A DNA stretch of 64,000 nt. Origin: Gordonia sp. SID5947 (lineage in GTDB: Bacteria > Actinomycetota > Actinomycetes > Mycobacteriales > Mycobacteriaceae). Below the pieces are notes generated by a model that saw only the letters and a list, made by a program, of their open reading frames with translations, did no database searches and was not told the origin of the DNA. Shown here one piece after another: positions 20,563 through 29,389 of this stretch. A program made the translations under genes and the position numbers. The stretch's first letter is position 1. The number at the start of each line of letters is the position of its first letter. The stretch is from contig NZ_WWHU01000001.1 of NCBI RefSeq assembly GCF_009862785.1, positions 310,001 to 374,000 of the forward strand, read 5' to 3'.

Positions 20563-20757
20563 GTGGGCAACGGCGTACCCGCCGGTGCACATTACCGCAC
20601 GCGCGGTCGGCACTCGTGTCGCCGGTCGACAACGCTGTCGCTCACGGCGGCCCGGTAACGGGGATGATCGACGAGTGCGTCCGGTGGCCGAGACCGTGCA
20701 GGCGTTTTGTTCTCAGGAGTGTCCATGCGCTAAAGTCAGCACTCGGTTCGAGAGCAA

Positions 20758-20833
20758 TCCCCCATAGCTCAATTGGCAGAGCATTCGACTGTTAATCGAA
20801 CGGTTACTGGTTCGAGTCCAGTTGGGGGAGCCA
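20758..20833 (+). tRNA. tRNA-Asn(GTT)
   Basis: A 76-nt cloverleaf including an encoded CCA: acceptor TCCCCCA/TGGGGGA, D-arm ATAGCTCAATTGGCAGAG, anticodon stem TTCGA/TCGAA with loop CTGTTAA (anticodon GTT), T-arm ACTGGTTCGAGTCCAGT, discriminator G. All stems pair. A TAAAGT sequence at 20731-20736 is a possible -10 element. Confidence 0.96.
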
Positions 20834-20903
20834 CGAGACGCCCGTCACCTGCAGAAATGCGGTGGCGGGCGTTCTTGTCGTGGTGGCGGTCTACCGTGGC
20901 CGC

Positions 20904-21329
20904 ATGGCATTGAGCAGAGCAGACCGAGAATTGTTCCTCGCCGAACCCCACGTGGCGGCGCTCTCCGTCGAGGCCGGCGCCGACCGTGCGCCCCTCGTGG
21001 TCCCGATCTGGTACCAATACGTGCCCGGCGGTTCCGTGTGGCTGCTCACCGGGACGTCGTCGCGCAAGCTGGCGCTCATCCGAGAGGCGGGCCGCTGCAG
21101 CCTCATGGTCGAAACCCTGGACCCGACGATTCGCTACGTCTCCGTCTCCGGGGACATCGAGAGCTACACAGACGGCACACGGGAGGAACTGACGGAGATG
21201 GCCGCCCGCTATCTGCCGGCCGAGAAAGTCGCCGATTACGTCGACTTCGCGTGGGAGAACCACGGGGCCCAGACCAAGGTGGTGCTGCGGCCCGGCCAGT
21301 GGGTGGCGTCGGACCTCGGAAGCATCTGA
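20904..21329 (+). CDS. Pyridoxamine 5'-phosphate oxidase-like flavin/F420 split-barrel protein
   Basis: A 141-residue PPOX-class split-barrel protein. The pattern ADRELFLAEPHVAALSVEA, then PLVVPIWYQYVPGGSVWLLTG and RKLALIREAGRCSLMVET fits the FMN- or F420-binding barrel seen in actinobacterial F420-dependent reductases such as the Rv2074 family. The cofactor cannot be decided from sequence alone. ATG 20904 is chosen over a further upstream in-frame codon because it gives the usual short N-terminus. It stands 70 bp after tRNA-Asn and ends before a strong hairpin. Confidence 0.82.
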   Translation: MALSRADRELFLAEPHVAALSVEAGADRAPLVVPIWYQYVPGGSVWLLTGTSSRKLALIREAGRCSLMVETLDPTIRYVSVSGDIESYTDGTREELTEMAARYLPAEKVADYVDFAWENHGAQTKVVLRPGQWVASDLGSI

Positions 21330-21390
21330 CCCGACCCTCGGCAGCCGCACGCAAGTGGCTGCGAAGTCGTCGAGTGAGCACACGAATCAG

Positions 21391-21445
21391 CGCCGCCCAG
21401 GGCGGGGCTGGTCGTCGGGGGTGACCAGCCCCGCCCTGGGCGGCG
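21391..21445. terminator. Perfect 23-bp inverted repeat, likely bidirectional terminator
   Basis: Arms 21391-21413 and 21423-21445 are exact reverse complements, separated by a 9-nt loop. The hairpin lies between the convergent PPOX gene and GntR gene and is very GC-rich. There is no T-tract, so if it terminates transcription it is of the tract-less type proposed for high-GC actinobacteria. Confidence 0.75.
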
Positions 21446-21508
21446 CCATGAAAACCACCCTACCCGACGCGTGGCGGCGTTCCGCCGAGGGCGGTGCGAC
21501 CGGCGGGT

Positions 21509-22234
21509 CTACGGTTGGTCGTCCCAGATCCCGGTGGTCTCCAGGTGGCGGGTGAGCCTGGTTGCGCCGTCGGTGAATTGACGGCGCGTCTCCTCGACGA
21601 TCTGGTCGCGATCACCGACTCGGTAGGCCTCGATGAGCTTCGCATGTGAATCGAGGGCCACCTTGCCCCATTCGGGATCGGTGGCGTAGAGCTGCGACGG
21701 CGTATAGCGAGTCGCGCTCAGCAGGAACCAGGCGAGTTTTCCGCTGGCGGCCACCAGATTGTGTGCGCGGTGGAACTCGAACTCGGCGATCGCGACCTGT
21801 TCGCTGTCGCCGAGTTCCAATGCATCGCTGAGTTGTTGATTGTGGCGCTCGAGGGCGGCGATCTGATCGGCTGTGATCGCGTCGGCGGTGCGAAGTGCGA
21901 GTTTGACGGCGATCTCGCCCTGCAGCCAGAAGAGGTCGTCCACGTCGGTCCGGCTGAGTTCGGCGACGATGTAGCCGCGGTGCGGTGCAAGGTTCACCAT
22001 GCCTTCGCCGCGCAACGTCAGCAAGGCCTCGCGGACCGGGGTGACACTCACGCCGAGCCGTTCTGCCGTCTCGTCCATCCGGACATAGTCACCCGGACGC
22101 AGAGCGGCCGTCATGATCTGTCCCCGAAGGTGCATCGCCACCTGTTCGGACAGCTGCGGTCGACGTCGCAGGCGTGGCGCCGACGCGCCGGCAGGCCTCT
22201 GCGAGGATGTCGCGCTGGGTCTCATTCGTGCCAC
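21509..22234 (-). CDS. GntR-family transcriptional regulator (FadR/FCD subfamily)
   Basis: A 241-residue regulator. An N-terminal winged helix (about 25-95) has the GntR signature LGVSVTPVREALLTLRGEGMV. The C-terminal all-helical FCD ligand-binding domain (about 105-225) includes the spaced acidic and His residues usual for metal/carboxylate binding (EFEFHRAHNLVAASG, DSHAKLIEAYRVGD). The effector is unknown. It starts at GTG 22234 or ATG 22225. It is divergent from the membrane-protein gene at 22450 and may control it, itself, or an unlinked pathway. Confidence 0.85.
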   Translation of the reverse strand: MARMRPSATSSQRPAGASAPRLRRRPQLSEQVAMHLRGQIMTAALRPGDYVRMDETAERLGVSVTPVREALLTLRGEGMVNLAPHRGYIVAELSRTDVDDLFWLQGEIAVKLALRTADAITADQIAALERHNQQLSDALELGDSEQVAIAEFEFHRAHNLVAASGKLAWFLLSATRYTPSQLYATDPEWGKVALDSHAKLIEAYRVGDRDQIVEETRRQFTDGATRLTRHLETTGIWDDQP

Positions 22235-22449
22235 CGTAGCCGGTCGATGGGACCGCGCCGAGTAACGAACCTCGGAGCCGAACCCGGATTCTCAATTCTT
22301 CTGCTGTCTCAAGGTAGCGCACATATATCTGATAGGCGTGCCGGGAGTGCTGAGTCGAGTCGCTACATTGGTCGCATGCCCAAGTCCCAGCGGCCGACCT
22401 CGGCCGACGAGAGAGACACCGACGCGGTGGTCGACCCACCACTCGGGAC

Positions 22450-23208
22450 ATGCGCGATCCCAGCGAGATCACCCCTCTCGACGGTGACGACTTTCTGGCC
22501 GTCAACCGCACCAACCGGGAACGGCACCGTGAGGAGGCCGAGCAGAAGGCGGAGCGCGAAGCGCGACGGCGAGGCCGGCGGGTCCCCGATGGTTCCGGCG
22601 CGGCCCTGTCCGAGGGCGCGGACGCCGGCCCCCGGCAGGTAACCGACGACCGGACGCCCGGCCGGGTCGTGGACGGAACTCGACGTACCGCACGGGGCCG
22701 ACGTCCACGCCTGGTGGTCATCGCATTGTCCGTGATGGTGGTCGTGCTCGCGGCCACCACCGCCTATTTCGCGTATGCGGCGCATCAGGCCGACCAGCGC
22801 GCGGATGCGAGCCAGTCGTCAGATGCGGCCCGCCAGGACGCCATGGACTCGGCGAAGCGCTACGCGGCCGCCGTGGCCTCCTACAACCCCACCGATTACG
22901 GAGATCTCGACCGGCGAATCCGTGATATGGCCACGCCGGAGTTCGCCAAGTCCTACATCACCTCGTCGAACGATGCCCGCCGCGGAAACGCGGCAGCACG
23001 GGGAACCTCGCGCGCGACCTCCAAGGAAGCAGGACTGCAGTCCATCTCGGACCGCGAGGCGGTGGTGTTGGTGACCTTGGATCAGACGGTCACGTCGCCG
23101 GAGGTGAGTGCGGAAGTCCCCGAGGGCATTCCGTACCAATCCAGAGTCAAGGTGACGCTGGAACGCCGGGACGGCCGGTGGCTACTCGCCGATCTCGACA
23201 CCATCTGA
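22450..23208 (+). CDS. Mce-associated-type membrane protein
   Basis: A 252-residue protein with a charged cytoplasmic N-region, one transmembrane helix (LVVIALSVMVVVLAATTAYF, about 86-106) and an extracytoplasmic domain of the Mam/SnoaL-like type (DSAKRYAAAVASYNPTDYGDL, VKVTLERRDGRWLLADLD). Such proteins accompany Mce lipid-import systems in mycolate actinobacteria, but no mce genes are visible here, so the link is inferred. The frame at ATG 22376 (MPKSQRPTS...) may be the true N-terminus, joined by a one-base correction near 22435-22446. Its 3' end overlaps the convergent TetR gene by 27 bp. Confidence 0.75.
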   Translation: MRDPSEITPLDGDDFLAVNRTNRERHREEAEQKAEREARRRGRRVPDGSGAALSEGADAGPRQVTDDRTPGRVVDGTRRTARGRRPRLVVIALSVMVVVLAATTAYFAYAAHQADQRADASQSSDAARQDAMDSAKRYAAAVASYNPTDYGDLDRRIRDMATPEFAKSYITSSNDARRGNAAARGTSRATSKEAGLQSISDREAVVLVTLDQTVTSPEVSAEVPEGIPYQSRVKVTLERRDGRWLLADLDTI

Positions 23209-24417
23209 TCCGGCGCCACCGAGTAGCAACCGGAGCCCCAGGGCGGTGATCCGCCCGGGTGGCGGGCTCGGGTTCAGGCGGGTGAGATCGATGGTGACGT
23301 TGAGTACGGCCTGCACGAGAAATCTGGCCTGTACCGCGGTCAGTTCGGGCCGTTCGCGGGTGAGCCACGCTGCCCACTCCTCGACATTGAGCCGTTGCTG
23401 ATTGCGCAATTCGGTCCGCTGGCCGGGGGTCACGCTACCGATCTCGGACACATAGACCGCCAGCATCGCGGTGTTCGTGCAGGACAGGTCGACGTAGCGG
23501 GTCACCAGGGCCGTGATCGCCTCGCGAGGCGTGGTCGACGAGGACAGCGCGTCGGCGATCAGAGCGGTGACACGATCGGAGGCCCGCCAGAAAGCGGCCT
23601 GAAGGATGGCCGCCTTGCTGTCGAAATGCCGGTACACGCCGGAGGCGGGGAGGTCGGCCGCCCGTGCGATGTCGTCGATCGTCACCTCCCGAAAACTCTG
23701 CGCTGCGAAGAGCTTGATCGCTTCGGCCAGGAGCTTCTCGCGCTTGGATGTCGGTGACAGCCCAGGTGGTTGGGCCCCGACGTCGACGCCCGGCGGCGAC
23801 GGCAGGTCGACGTCGCTCAGCGTCATGGCCGCATCGGTGATCAGTTCGCCGATCTGACGTGCGGGCAACGCGGCCCGGTGCGTCGCCGGGCTCGCGACCA
23901 CGCTGGTCATCGCGGCAGTGATCAGGTCGGCCGAATCGGCATCGAGGCCGGGCCGCGCGCGACGGAGCGCCGTGCGGATCCGCCGGTGCTGGGAGACCAC
24001 GATGTCACGCACATATCGGGCGTCCGCCGGCTGGAGGTAATCGGCTTCCCAGTGATAGAGGCCGCCGGTACGCCGGTTCTCGATCGAGGCGCCCGTGAGG
24101 GCTGCCAAGAGTCCGTGCAATTCGACCTCGGGTCGGTCTGTGTCGTGCGGAACCTTTCCGGTGGCATCGGCGAGTGCATCGGCCAGATTGCGGGCGGTCT
24201 CCGCGAACAGCGCGTACTTGTTCGGGAAATGGCGATACAGCGCGGGTGCGGAGATCCCTGCGGCGTCGGCGATGTCGTCGAGACGGACCGCGTGGTATCC
24301 GTCGGCGCTGAACGCCCTGGCCGCCGACCGGAGGATCACGTCGCGTCGGTCGGCGGGCCGACGACGGGGCTCACGGCTGGTGGGCGGCGACGCGGGGAGC
24401 GGCGGCTGGGCGGTCAT
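23182..24417 (-). CDS. Tandem TetR-family regulator (two TetR modules in one chain)
   Basis: A 411-residue protein, about twice the usual TetR length, with two helix-turn-helix modules. The first, at about 25-72, contains VRLDDIADAAGISAPALYRHF. The second, at about 225-275, contains VTIDDIARAADLPASGVYRHF. Each is followed by a TetR-like ligand/dimerisation domain. This is a fused duplication and could form an intramolecular pseudo-dimer. ATG 24417 is chosen over the upstream frame because it begins the conserved region with a normal-length leader. It is divergent from the enoyl-CoA hydratase/acyl-CoA ligase genes, so control of fatty-acid or related catabolism is a reasonable inference. Confidence 0.85.
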   Translation of the reverse strand: MTAQPPLPASPPTSREPRRRPADRRDVILRSAARAFSADGYHAVRLDDIADAAGISAPALYRHFPNKYALFAETARNLADALADATGKVPHDTDRPEVELHGLLAALTGASIENRRTGGLYHWEADYLQPADARYVRDIVVSQHRRIRTALRRARPGLDADSADLITAAMTSVVASPATHRAALPARQIGELITDAAMTLSDVDLPSPPGVDVGAQPPGLSPTSKREKLLAEAIKLFAAQSFREVTIDDIARAADLPASGVYRHFDSKAAILQAAFWRASDRVTALIADALSSSTTPREAITALVTRYVDLSCTNTAMLAVYVSEIGSVTPGQRTELRNQQRLNVEEWAAWLTRERPELTAVQARFLVQAVLNVTIDLTRLNPSPPPGRITALGLRLLLGGAGSDGVEIGE

Positions 24418-24446
24418 GTCGTGCGAGCTTAATCGGAGTGGGTGTT

Positions 24447-24473
24447 CACCACTGCGATTCGCCTGTAGTGGTG
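24447..24473. promoter_or_regulatory. Inverted repeat, candidate TetR operator
   Basis: CACCACT (24447-24453) and AGTGGTG (24467-24473) are exact inverted copies with a 13-bp spacer, 30 bp upstream of the tandem-TetR start and in the divergent region shared with the enoyl-CoA hydratase gene. Palindrome length and place fit an autoregulatory operator, but this is position-based inference. Confidence 0.4.
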
Positions 24474-24611
24474 GGAAATACCTGTAAGAGAGCATCTATC
24501 GCTGCAAAAAGTTAATGAGTATTCTCGTGATCTGTATCGCATCGTGGTAGTAGTGTGGTCGACGCCGACCTGAGGCGGGCCGGGATCTGGAAAGAGTGAG
24601 GGGCAGCGAGC

Positions 24612-25417
24612 GTGAGCGACAACGTGGCAGGTGTGGACGAGGTCCGGGTCAGTGTTGATGACCGAGGGGTGGCCCGGATCGAGATCGACCGGCCGCATCG
24701 TATGAACGCGCTGAACGGAGCGGCGAGCAACGCGATCATCGGCGCCTTCGAGGAGTGGTCGTCGCGTGACGACATCCGAGTCGTGGTGATCGAGGGTGTC
24801 GGTGGGAGCTTCAGTACCGGCGCCGACGTCATCGACATCGCCGAGGCCGCCGGGGACCGGGTGGTGGTCTCGATGCGACCCAGGCGCGCGGGGTCATCTC
24901 ATCGGGGTCGGACCTCGCCCGCGCGGTGCGCGGGGTGGGTGCTCCGGTCGTCGCGGTCGTGGACGGTCCCGCCGTCGGCATCGGCGCATCGTTGGCATTG
25001 GCCGCCGACCTGATCTACGCGACCGAACGGTCGTACTTCTTGCTGGCCTTCATCAACATCGGGCTGATGCCCGACGGCGGAGCCTCCATGCTGGTCACCG
25101 CGGCGGTCGGACGCGCACGCGCCAACGCGATGGCTCTGCTCGGTGAGAAGCTCCCCGCTGGTGAGGCATTCGATGCCGGACTGATCACCAAGGTGGTCGC
25201 CGACCGGGAGGCACTCGATGCAACGGTCGGCAAGACCGTCGCGAAGCTGGCCGGCGCGTCGGCGAGCGCGCTGCGCCTGACCAAGGCGGCGCTCGACGCT
25301 CACTCCATGGCCGACTTCGACAACGCACTCGACCGCGAGCTCGAGGGGCAGACGGCGCTGCTGCAGTCCGCGGAGTTCCAGGCGGCGATGGCGGCATTCG
25401 CGGGTTCCAAGCCCTGA
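24612..25417 (+). pseudogene. Enoyl-CoA hydratase/isomerase, interrupted by a -1 frameshift
   Basis: A crotonase-family protein that would hydrate or isomerise enoyl-CoA thioesters in beta-oxidation. The N-terminal part (DRPHRMNALNGAASNAIIGAF, GGSFSTGADVIDIAEAAG) reads from GTG 24612. From about 24872 the -1 frame continues naturally as ATQARGVISSGSDLARAVRG, then VGAPVVAVVDGPAVGIGASLALAADL and IGLMPDGGASMLV. One added base near 24870-24872 restores a 268-residue protein of normal length. Both crotonase oxyanion-hole regions (SxGAD and IGLMPDGG) are present. It heads a likely catabolic cluster with the acyl-CoA ligase 100 bp downstream. Confidence 0.85.
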
Positions 25418-25517
25418 TCGATGACTCTCGCCGCACTCGGCGCCCCACTCTCGACCGACCACATCCCGACCCGAAACCAACCGTGACCGTCACCGCGTCA
25501 CAGGACAGGAGACACCC

Positions 25518-27122
25518 ATGACCGCCGCGATCGATCCCGCCAGCGACCTGACCACCGAACCATTGCGGTCGCGCCGCAATCACTGGAACAACCAGGTGCG
25601 CCGTCATGCGTTCATGACGCCCGATCGGCCTGCCCTCAAATTCCAGGGCAAGGTCACCACCTGGGCCGAACTCGACGAGCGGGCGCGCGGATTCGCCGCT
25701 GCGCTCAGTCGGCGGGGGGTCCAGTTCGGTGACCGCATCCTGATCGTCATGTTGAATCGCACCGAGTACGTCGAGGCGGTACTCGGGGCCAACCTGATCG
25801 GCGCGATCCCGGTGCCCGTCAACATCCGGATGAGTCCGACGGAGATCTCGTTCCTGGTGAACGACAGTGGTGCGAAGCTGATCGTGACCGAGTCGATGCT
25901 GGTTCCGTTGGCAGACGCGGTGAGTGCTGCGACCGGTGCGATCGACTCGATCATCGTCGTCGGTGAAACCGAGAACGACGCTCACCTGGACTTCGAGGCG
26001 ATGGCGACCGAGGATTCATCCGATCTGCCGGAGATCGACGTTCCGGAAGAGACCGTCTCGCTCATCATGTACACCTCCGGTACCACCGGAAAGCCCAAGG
26101 GCGCCATGCTGACCCACACCAACCTGCAGGCGCAGGCGGTCACCTGCCTGCAGGCGCTGCAGACCTCGCCCGACGACATCGGTGCCTGTGTGGCGCCGAT
26201 GTTCCACATCGCGGGTCTCGGCGCGATGACGCCGCTGATCTACATGGGGGCGTTGTCGGTGATCCACCCGCTCGGTGCCTTCGACCCGAACGAGATGCTC
26301 GACACGCTGGAGCGGGAAGGCACCACGTCGATCTTCCTGGTGCCCGCCCAGTGGCAGGCGGTGTGCGCGGCGCAGCAGGCCAAGCCGCGCGACCTGAAGC
26401 TGCGGGTGATCAGCTGGGGTGCGGCGCCGGCGTCGGACACCGTCCTGAACGCGATGAACGAGACGTTCCCGGACGCCGTCAACGTCGCGGTCTTCGGTCA
26501 GACCGAGATGTCTCCGATCACCTGCGTCCTCGAGGGCCGGGACGCACTGCGCAAAATCGGTTCGATCGGAAAGGTCGTACCTGCGGTCACCGCCCGGGTC
26601 GTCGATCCGGAGATGAACGACGTCCCTCGGGGCGAGGTCGGCGAGATCGTCTATCGCGGTCCGAACATGATGAAGGGCTACTGGCAGAACCCGCAGGGGA
26701 CCGCCGACGCATTCCACGGTGGATGGTTCCACTCCGGTGACCTCGTGCGTGAGGACGAGGAGGGTTTCCTCTACGTCGTCGACCGCGCGAAGGACATGAT
26801 CATCTCCGGCGGCGAGAACATCTACTGCGCCGAGGTGGAGAACGCCCTCTTCGGTCACCCGAAGATCGCCGAGGCCGCAGTCATCGGTCGCGCGGACCAG
26901 AAGTGGGGCGAGGTGCCGGTCGCCGTGGTGGTCTTGGCCGAGGGCATCGACGACCTCACGCTCACCGAACTCGAGCCGTACCTGAACGAGAACCTGGCGC
27001 GCTTCAAGCATCCGAAGGAGATCGTCATCGTCGACGTCTTGCCGCGCAACGCGGGCGGCAAGGTGGTCAAGCCGGCTCTGCGCGCGTCGTACGGGAGCAA
27101 GGACGCCGGCCTGGCCAACTGA
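25518..27122 (+). CDS. Long-chain acyl-CoA synthetase / AMP-dependent ligase
   Basis: An ANL-superfamily ligase of 534 residues that activates a fatty or other carboxylic acid to acyl-AMP and then acyl-CoA. Motifs are the P-loop YTSGTTGKPKG (about 185-195), GQTEMSPIT, the GWFHSGDL hinge-proximal Asp, DRAKDMIISGGENIY and the C-terminal catalytic Lys context GGKVVKPALR. It resembles mycobacterial FadD proteins of the FadD5 type, but the substrate cannot be inferred. GGAGA at 25508-25512 supports ATG 25518. Confidence 0.92.
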   Translation: MTAAIDPASDLTTEPLRSRRNHWNNQVRRHAFMTPDRPALKFQGKVTTWAELDERARGFAAALSRRGVQFGDRILIVMLNRTEYVEAVLGANLIGAIPVPVNIRMSPTEISFLVNDSGAKLIVTESMLVPLADAVSAATGAIDSIIVVGETENDAHLDFEAMATEDSSDLPEIDVPEETVSLIMYTSGTTGKPKGAMLTHTNLQAQAVTCLQALQTSPDDIGACVAPMFHIAGLGAMTPLIYMGALSVIHPLGAFDPNEMLDTLEREGTTSIFLVPAQWQAVCAAQQAKPRDLKLRVISWGAAPASDTVLNAMNETFPDAVNVAVFGQTEMSPITCVLEGRDALRKIGSIGKVVPAVTARVVDPEMNDVPRGEVGEIVYRGPNMMKGYWQNPQGTADAFHGGWFHSGDLVREDEEGFLYVVDRAKDMIISGGENIYCAEVENALFGHPKIAEAAVIGRADQKWGEVPVAVVVLAEGIDDLTLTELEPYLNENLARFKHPKEIVIVDVLPRNAGGKVVKPALRASYGSKDAGLAN

Positions 27123-27280
27123 TCGGCGCGGCCACACCGTCGGGTCGGGACGACGCAGAAATCGCAACTAGAACACGTTTCATTTTTGGCTGTGAGTGAC
27201 TAGGGTCTCTCCTAGGTTGTCTTGCGTCTGTCGGGGGTCGATCCGTCGGGTGGCGCGTGTCTACAAGTGGAGGAAGTGAA

Positions 27281-28411
27281 GTGAAGACCAAGGGTGCGCT
27301 GCTGCGCGAACTGAACAAGCCGTGGGAGATCGAAGAGATCGAGATCGGCGATCCGCAGCGCAGTGAGATCAAGATCAGGATGGAAGCGGCCGGAATGTGC
27401 CATTCCGACCATCACCTGATGACCGGTGGCATCCCGATGGCGGGTTTCCCGATCCTCGGTGGACACGAAGGTGCCGGGGTCGTCGCGGAAGTAGGGGAGG
27501 GCGTCACCGACTTCGAGGTCGGCGATCACGTGGTGCTCTCGTTCATCCCGTCGTGTGGCAAGTGCCCGTCGTGCAAGGCCGGTCTGGCCAACCTGTGCGA
27601 CTTCGGCGCCATGTTGCTGCAAGGTGAAGCCGTCTCGGACAACACCTTCCGTATCCACACCGCGAAGGGCGAGGACGTCTATCCGATGACGTTGCTCGGC
27701 ACCTTCGCGCCCTACATGGTGGTCCATGAGGCGTCAGCGGTGAAGATCGACAAGGACATCCCGTTCGAGGTGGCCGCGCTCTGTGGTTGCGGAATCCCGA
27801 CCGGCTACGGTTCGTCCACGCGCAGCGGCGACGTACGTCCCGGCGAGGACGTGGCGATCGTCGGCGTCGGTGGTGTCGGCACGGCGGCGCTGCAGGGGGC
27901 CGTCATCTCCGGCGCACGCAACGTCATCGCGATCGATCCGGTGGAGTGGAAGCGTGAGCAGGCGATGAAGTTCGGCGCCACGCACACGTTCGCATCGGTC
28001 GAGGAGGCCGCGATGAGCATCGCGGAGCTGACCCAGGGACACATGTGCCACAAGGTGATCGTCACCGTCGGCGAGGTGCACGGCAAAGACGTGGACACCT
28101 GGATGGGCATCACCGCCAAGGCCGGGACATGCGTGCTCACCGGTATGGGCAACATGATGGAGTCCGAGGTGACGCTCAACCTGGCGATGCTGACGCTGCT
28201 GCAGAAGAACCTGCAGGGCTCCATCTTCGGCGGTGCCAACCCGAAGCTCGACATTCCTCAGCTGCTCTCGATGTACCGTATGGGCAAGCTCAACATCGAG
28301 GACATGATCACTCGTCAATACCGTCTCGACCAGATCAACGAGGGTTACCAGGACATGCTCGAGGGCCGGAACATCCGCGGCGTGATCCGGTACACCGACG
28401 AGGATCACTGA
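27281..28411 (+). CDS. NDMA-dependent-type zinc alcohol dehydrogenase
   Basis: A 376-residue medium-chain zinc alcohol dehydrogenase. It has the catalytic zinc region GMCHSDHHLMTGG and GGHEGAG, the structural zinc loop CGKCPSCKAGLANLC, and the Rossmann motif GVGGVG (about residues 200-205). Sequence style (GALLRELNKPWEIEEIEIGDP, DNTFRIHTAKGEDV) matches the actinobacterial NDMA-dependent alcohol dehydrogenases, which hold their nicotinamide cofactor tightly and oxidise alcohols. GTG 27281 is chosen because GGAGG at 27269-27273 lies 7 bp upstream. It may act with the preceding acyl-CoA ligase in alcohol-to-acid-to-CoA catabolism. Confidence 0.92.
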   Translation: MKTKGALLRELNKPWEIEEIEIGDPQRSEIKIRMEAAGMCHSDHHLMTGGIPMAGFPILGGHEGAGVVAEVGEGVTDFEVGDHVVLSFIPSCGKCPSCKAGLANLCDFGAMLLQGEAVSDNTFRIHTAKGEDVYPMTLLGTFAPYMVVHEASAVKIDKDIPFEVAALCGCGIPTGYGSSTRSGDVRPGEDVAIVGVGGVGTAALQGAVISGARNVIAIDPVEWKREQAMKFGATHTFASVEEAAMSIAELTQGHMCHKVIVTVGEVHGKDVDTWMGITAKAGTCVLTGMGNMMESEVTLNLAMLTLLQKNLQGSIFGGANPKLDIPQLLSMYRMGKLNIEDMITRQYRLDQINEGYQDMLEGRNIRGVIRYTDEDH

Positions 28412-28427
28412 GCACCACGGGACGGTA

Positions 28428-29252
28428 ATGTCGTGCGGTGTGTCGCCACTTGATGCATTAGCGGACTGGCCGGTCGACCATGCGTCGGCCGCCGTCGTCA
28501 CCGCGAACGGGGTCGTCGAGCAGTTCGGCGACCCCGATCGCGTCTTCGAGCTCGCCTCGGTCACCAAACTGCTTGTGGCCGAGGCGGTCCTCATCGCGGT
28601 GGAGGAAGGTGCCGTCGAACTCGACGAGGCGTCCGGTCCACCCGGATCCACTGTGGCCCATCTGCTCGCCCACGCGTCGGGCCTCGCGTTCGACAGTCGG
28701 GAGGCAGAGGCGCCGGTCGCCAGCCGTCGCATCTACTCGAGTGCGGGTTTCGAGGTTCTCGCCGAGACGATCGAGAACGCCACCGGGATCGCCTTCGCCG
28801 ATTATCTGCGCGAAGCGGTGTGCGAACCGCTCGGCCTCACCTCGACGGAATTGGCCGGACCGGCGGGCCACGGTGCCCGGTCGACGGCGACGGATCTCGG
28901 CCGCTTCGCCACCGAACTCCTCTCGCCGAGTCTGCTGTCCACCGACCTGGCCGAACGAGCGACGACGGTGCAGTTCCCCGGACTCGACGGCTTCGTCCCG
29001 GGGTACGGGAAGCACCGCCCGAACGACTGGGGGCTGGGGTTCGAGATCAGATCCGACAAACACCCCCACTGGACCGGCGCCCGGAACTCGCCCCGGACCT
29101 TCGGCCACTTCGGACAGAGCGGCACATTTCTGTGGGTGGATCCCGCCCTGAGCAGCGCATGTGTCGTTCTCACCGACCGCTCGTTCGGAGCCTGGGCCAA
29201 GCCGCTGTGGAGTGACTTCAACGACGCCGTGGTCGCAGAGATATCGCGGTGA
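28428..29252 (+). CDS. Beta-lactamase-family serine hydrolase (class C/esterase EstB-like)
   Basis: A 274-residue penicillin-binding-protein-like hydrolase. It has the catalytic SxxK motif in ELASVTKLL (about residues 43-51), a Tyr-containing second motif region RRIYSSAGFEVL, and a third motif near FGHFGQSGTF. There is no signal peptide, so a cytoplasmic esterase or peptidase is more likely than an antibiotic-resistance enzyme; the substrate is unknown. It starts 17 bp after the alcohol dehydrogenase and may be co-transcribed with it. Confidence 0.85.
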   Translation: MSCGVSPLDALADWPVDHASAAVVTANGVVEQFGDPDRVFELASVTKLLVAEAVLIAVEEGAVELDEASGPPGSTVAHLLAHASGLAFDSREAEAPVASRRIYSSAGFEVLAETIENATGIAFADYLREAVCEPLGLTSTELAGPAGHGARSTATDLGRFATELLSPSLLSTDLAERATTVQFPGLDGFVPGYGKHRPNDWGLGFEIRSDKHPHWTGARNSPRTFGHFGQSGTFLWVDPALSSACVVLTDRSFGAWAKPLWSDFNDAVVAEISR

Positions 29253-29389
29253 ACGCGAATCCTGAGAAAGCACTCCAGAAACTGGCGCAACACGGGCAAC
29301 TTGAGGCACAATTAACCACACAAGTGTGATATTCGGTTTCCGAGGTGTGTTGGGGAAGACGTTCCTCGTCGAAACCGGAGGTGAACAAG

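Noticed and set aside
24612..25417. True pseudogenisation of the enoyl-CoA hydratase
   Set aside because: Both parts keep family motifs without further damage, and the shift is the same one-base type as in seven other places, so a sequence error is the simpler explanation.
28428..29252. Beta-lactam resistance gene
   Set aside because: It has the SxxK motif but lacks a signal peptide and other class-specific resistance motifs, so it fits a cytoplasmic esterase-like serine hydrolase better.
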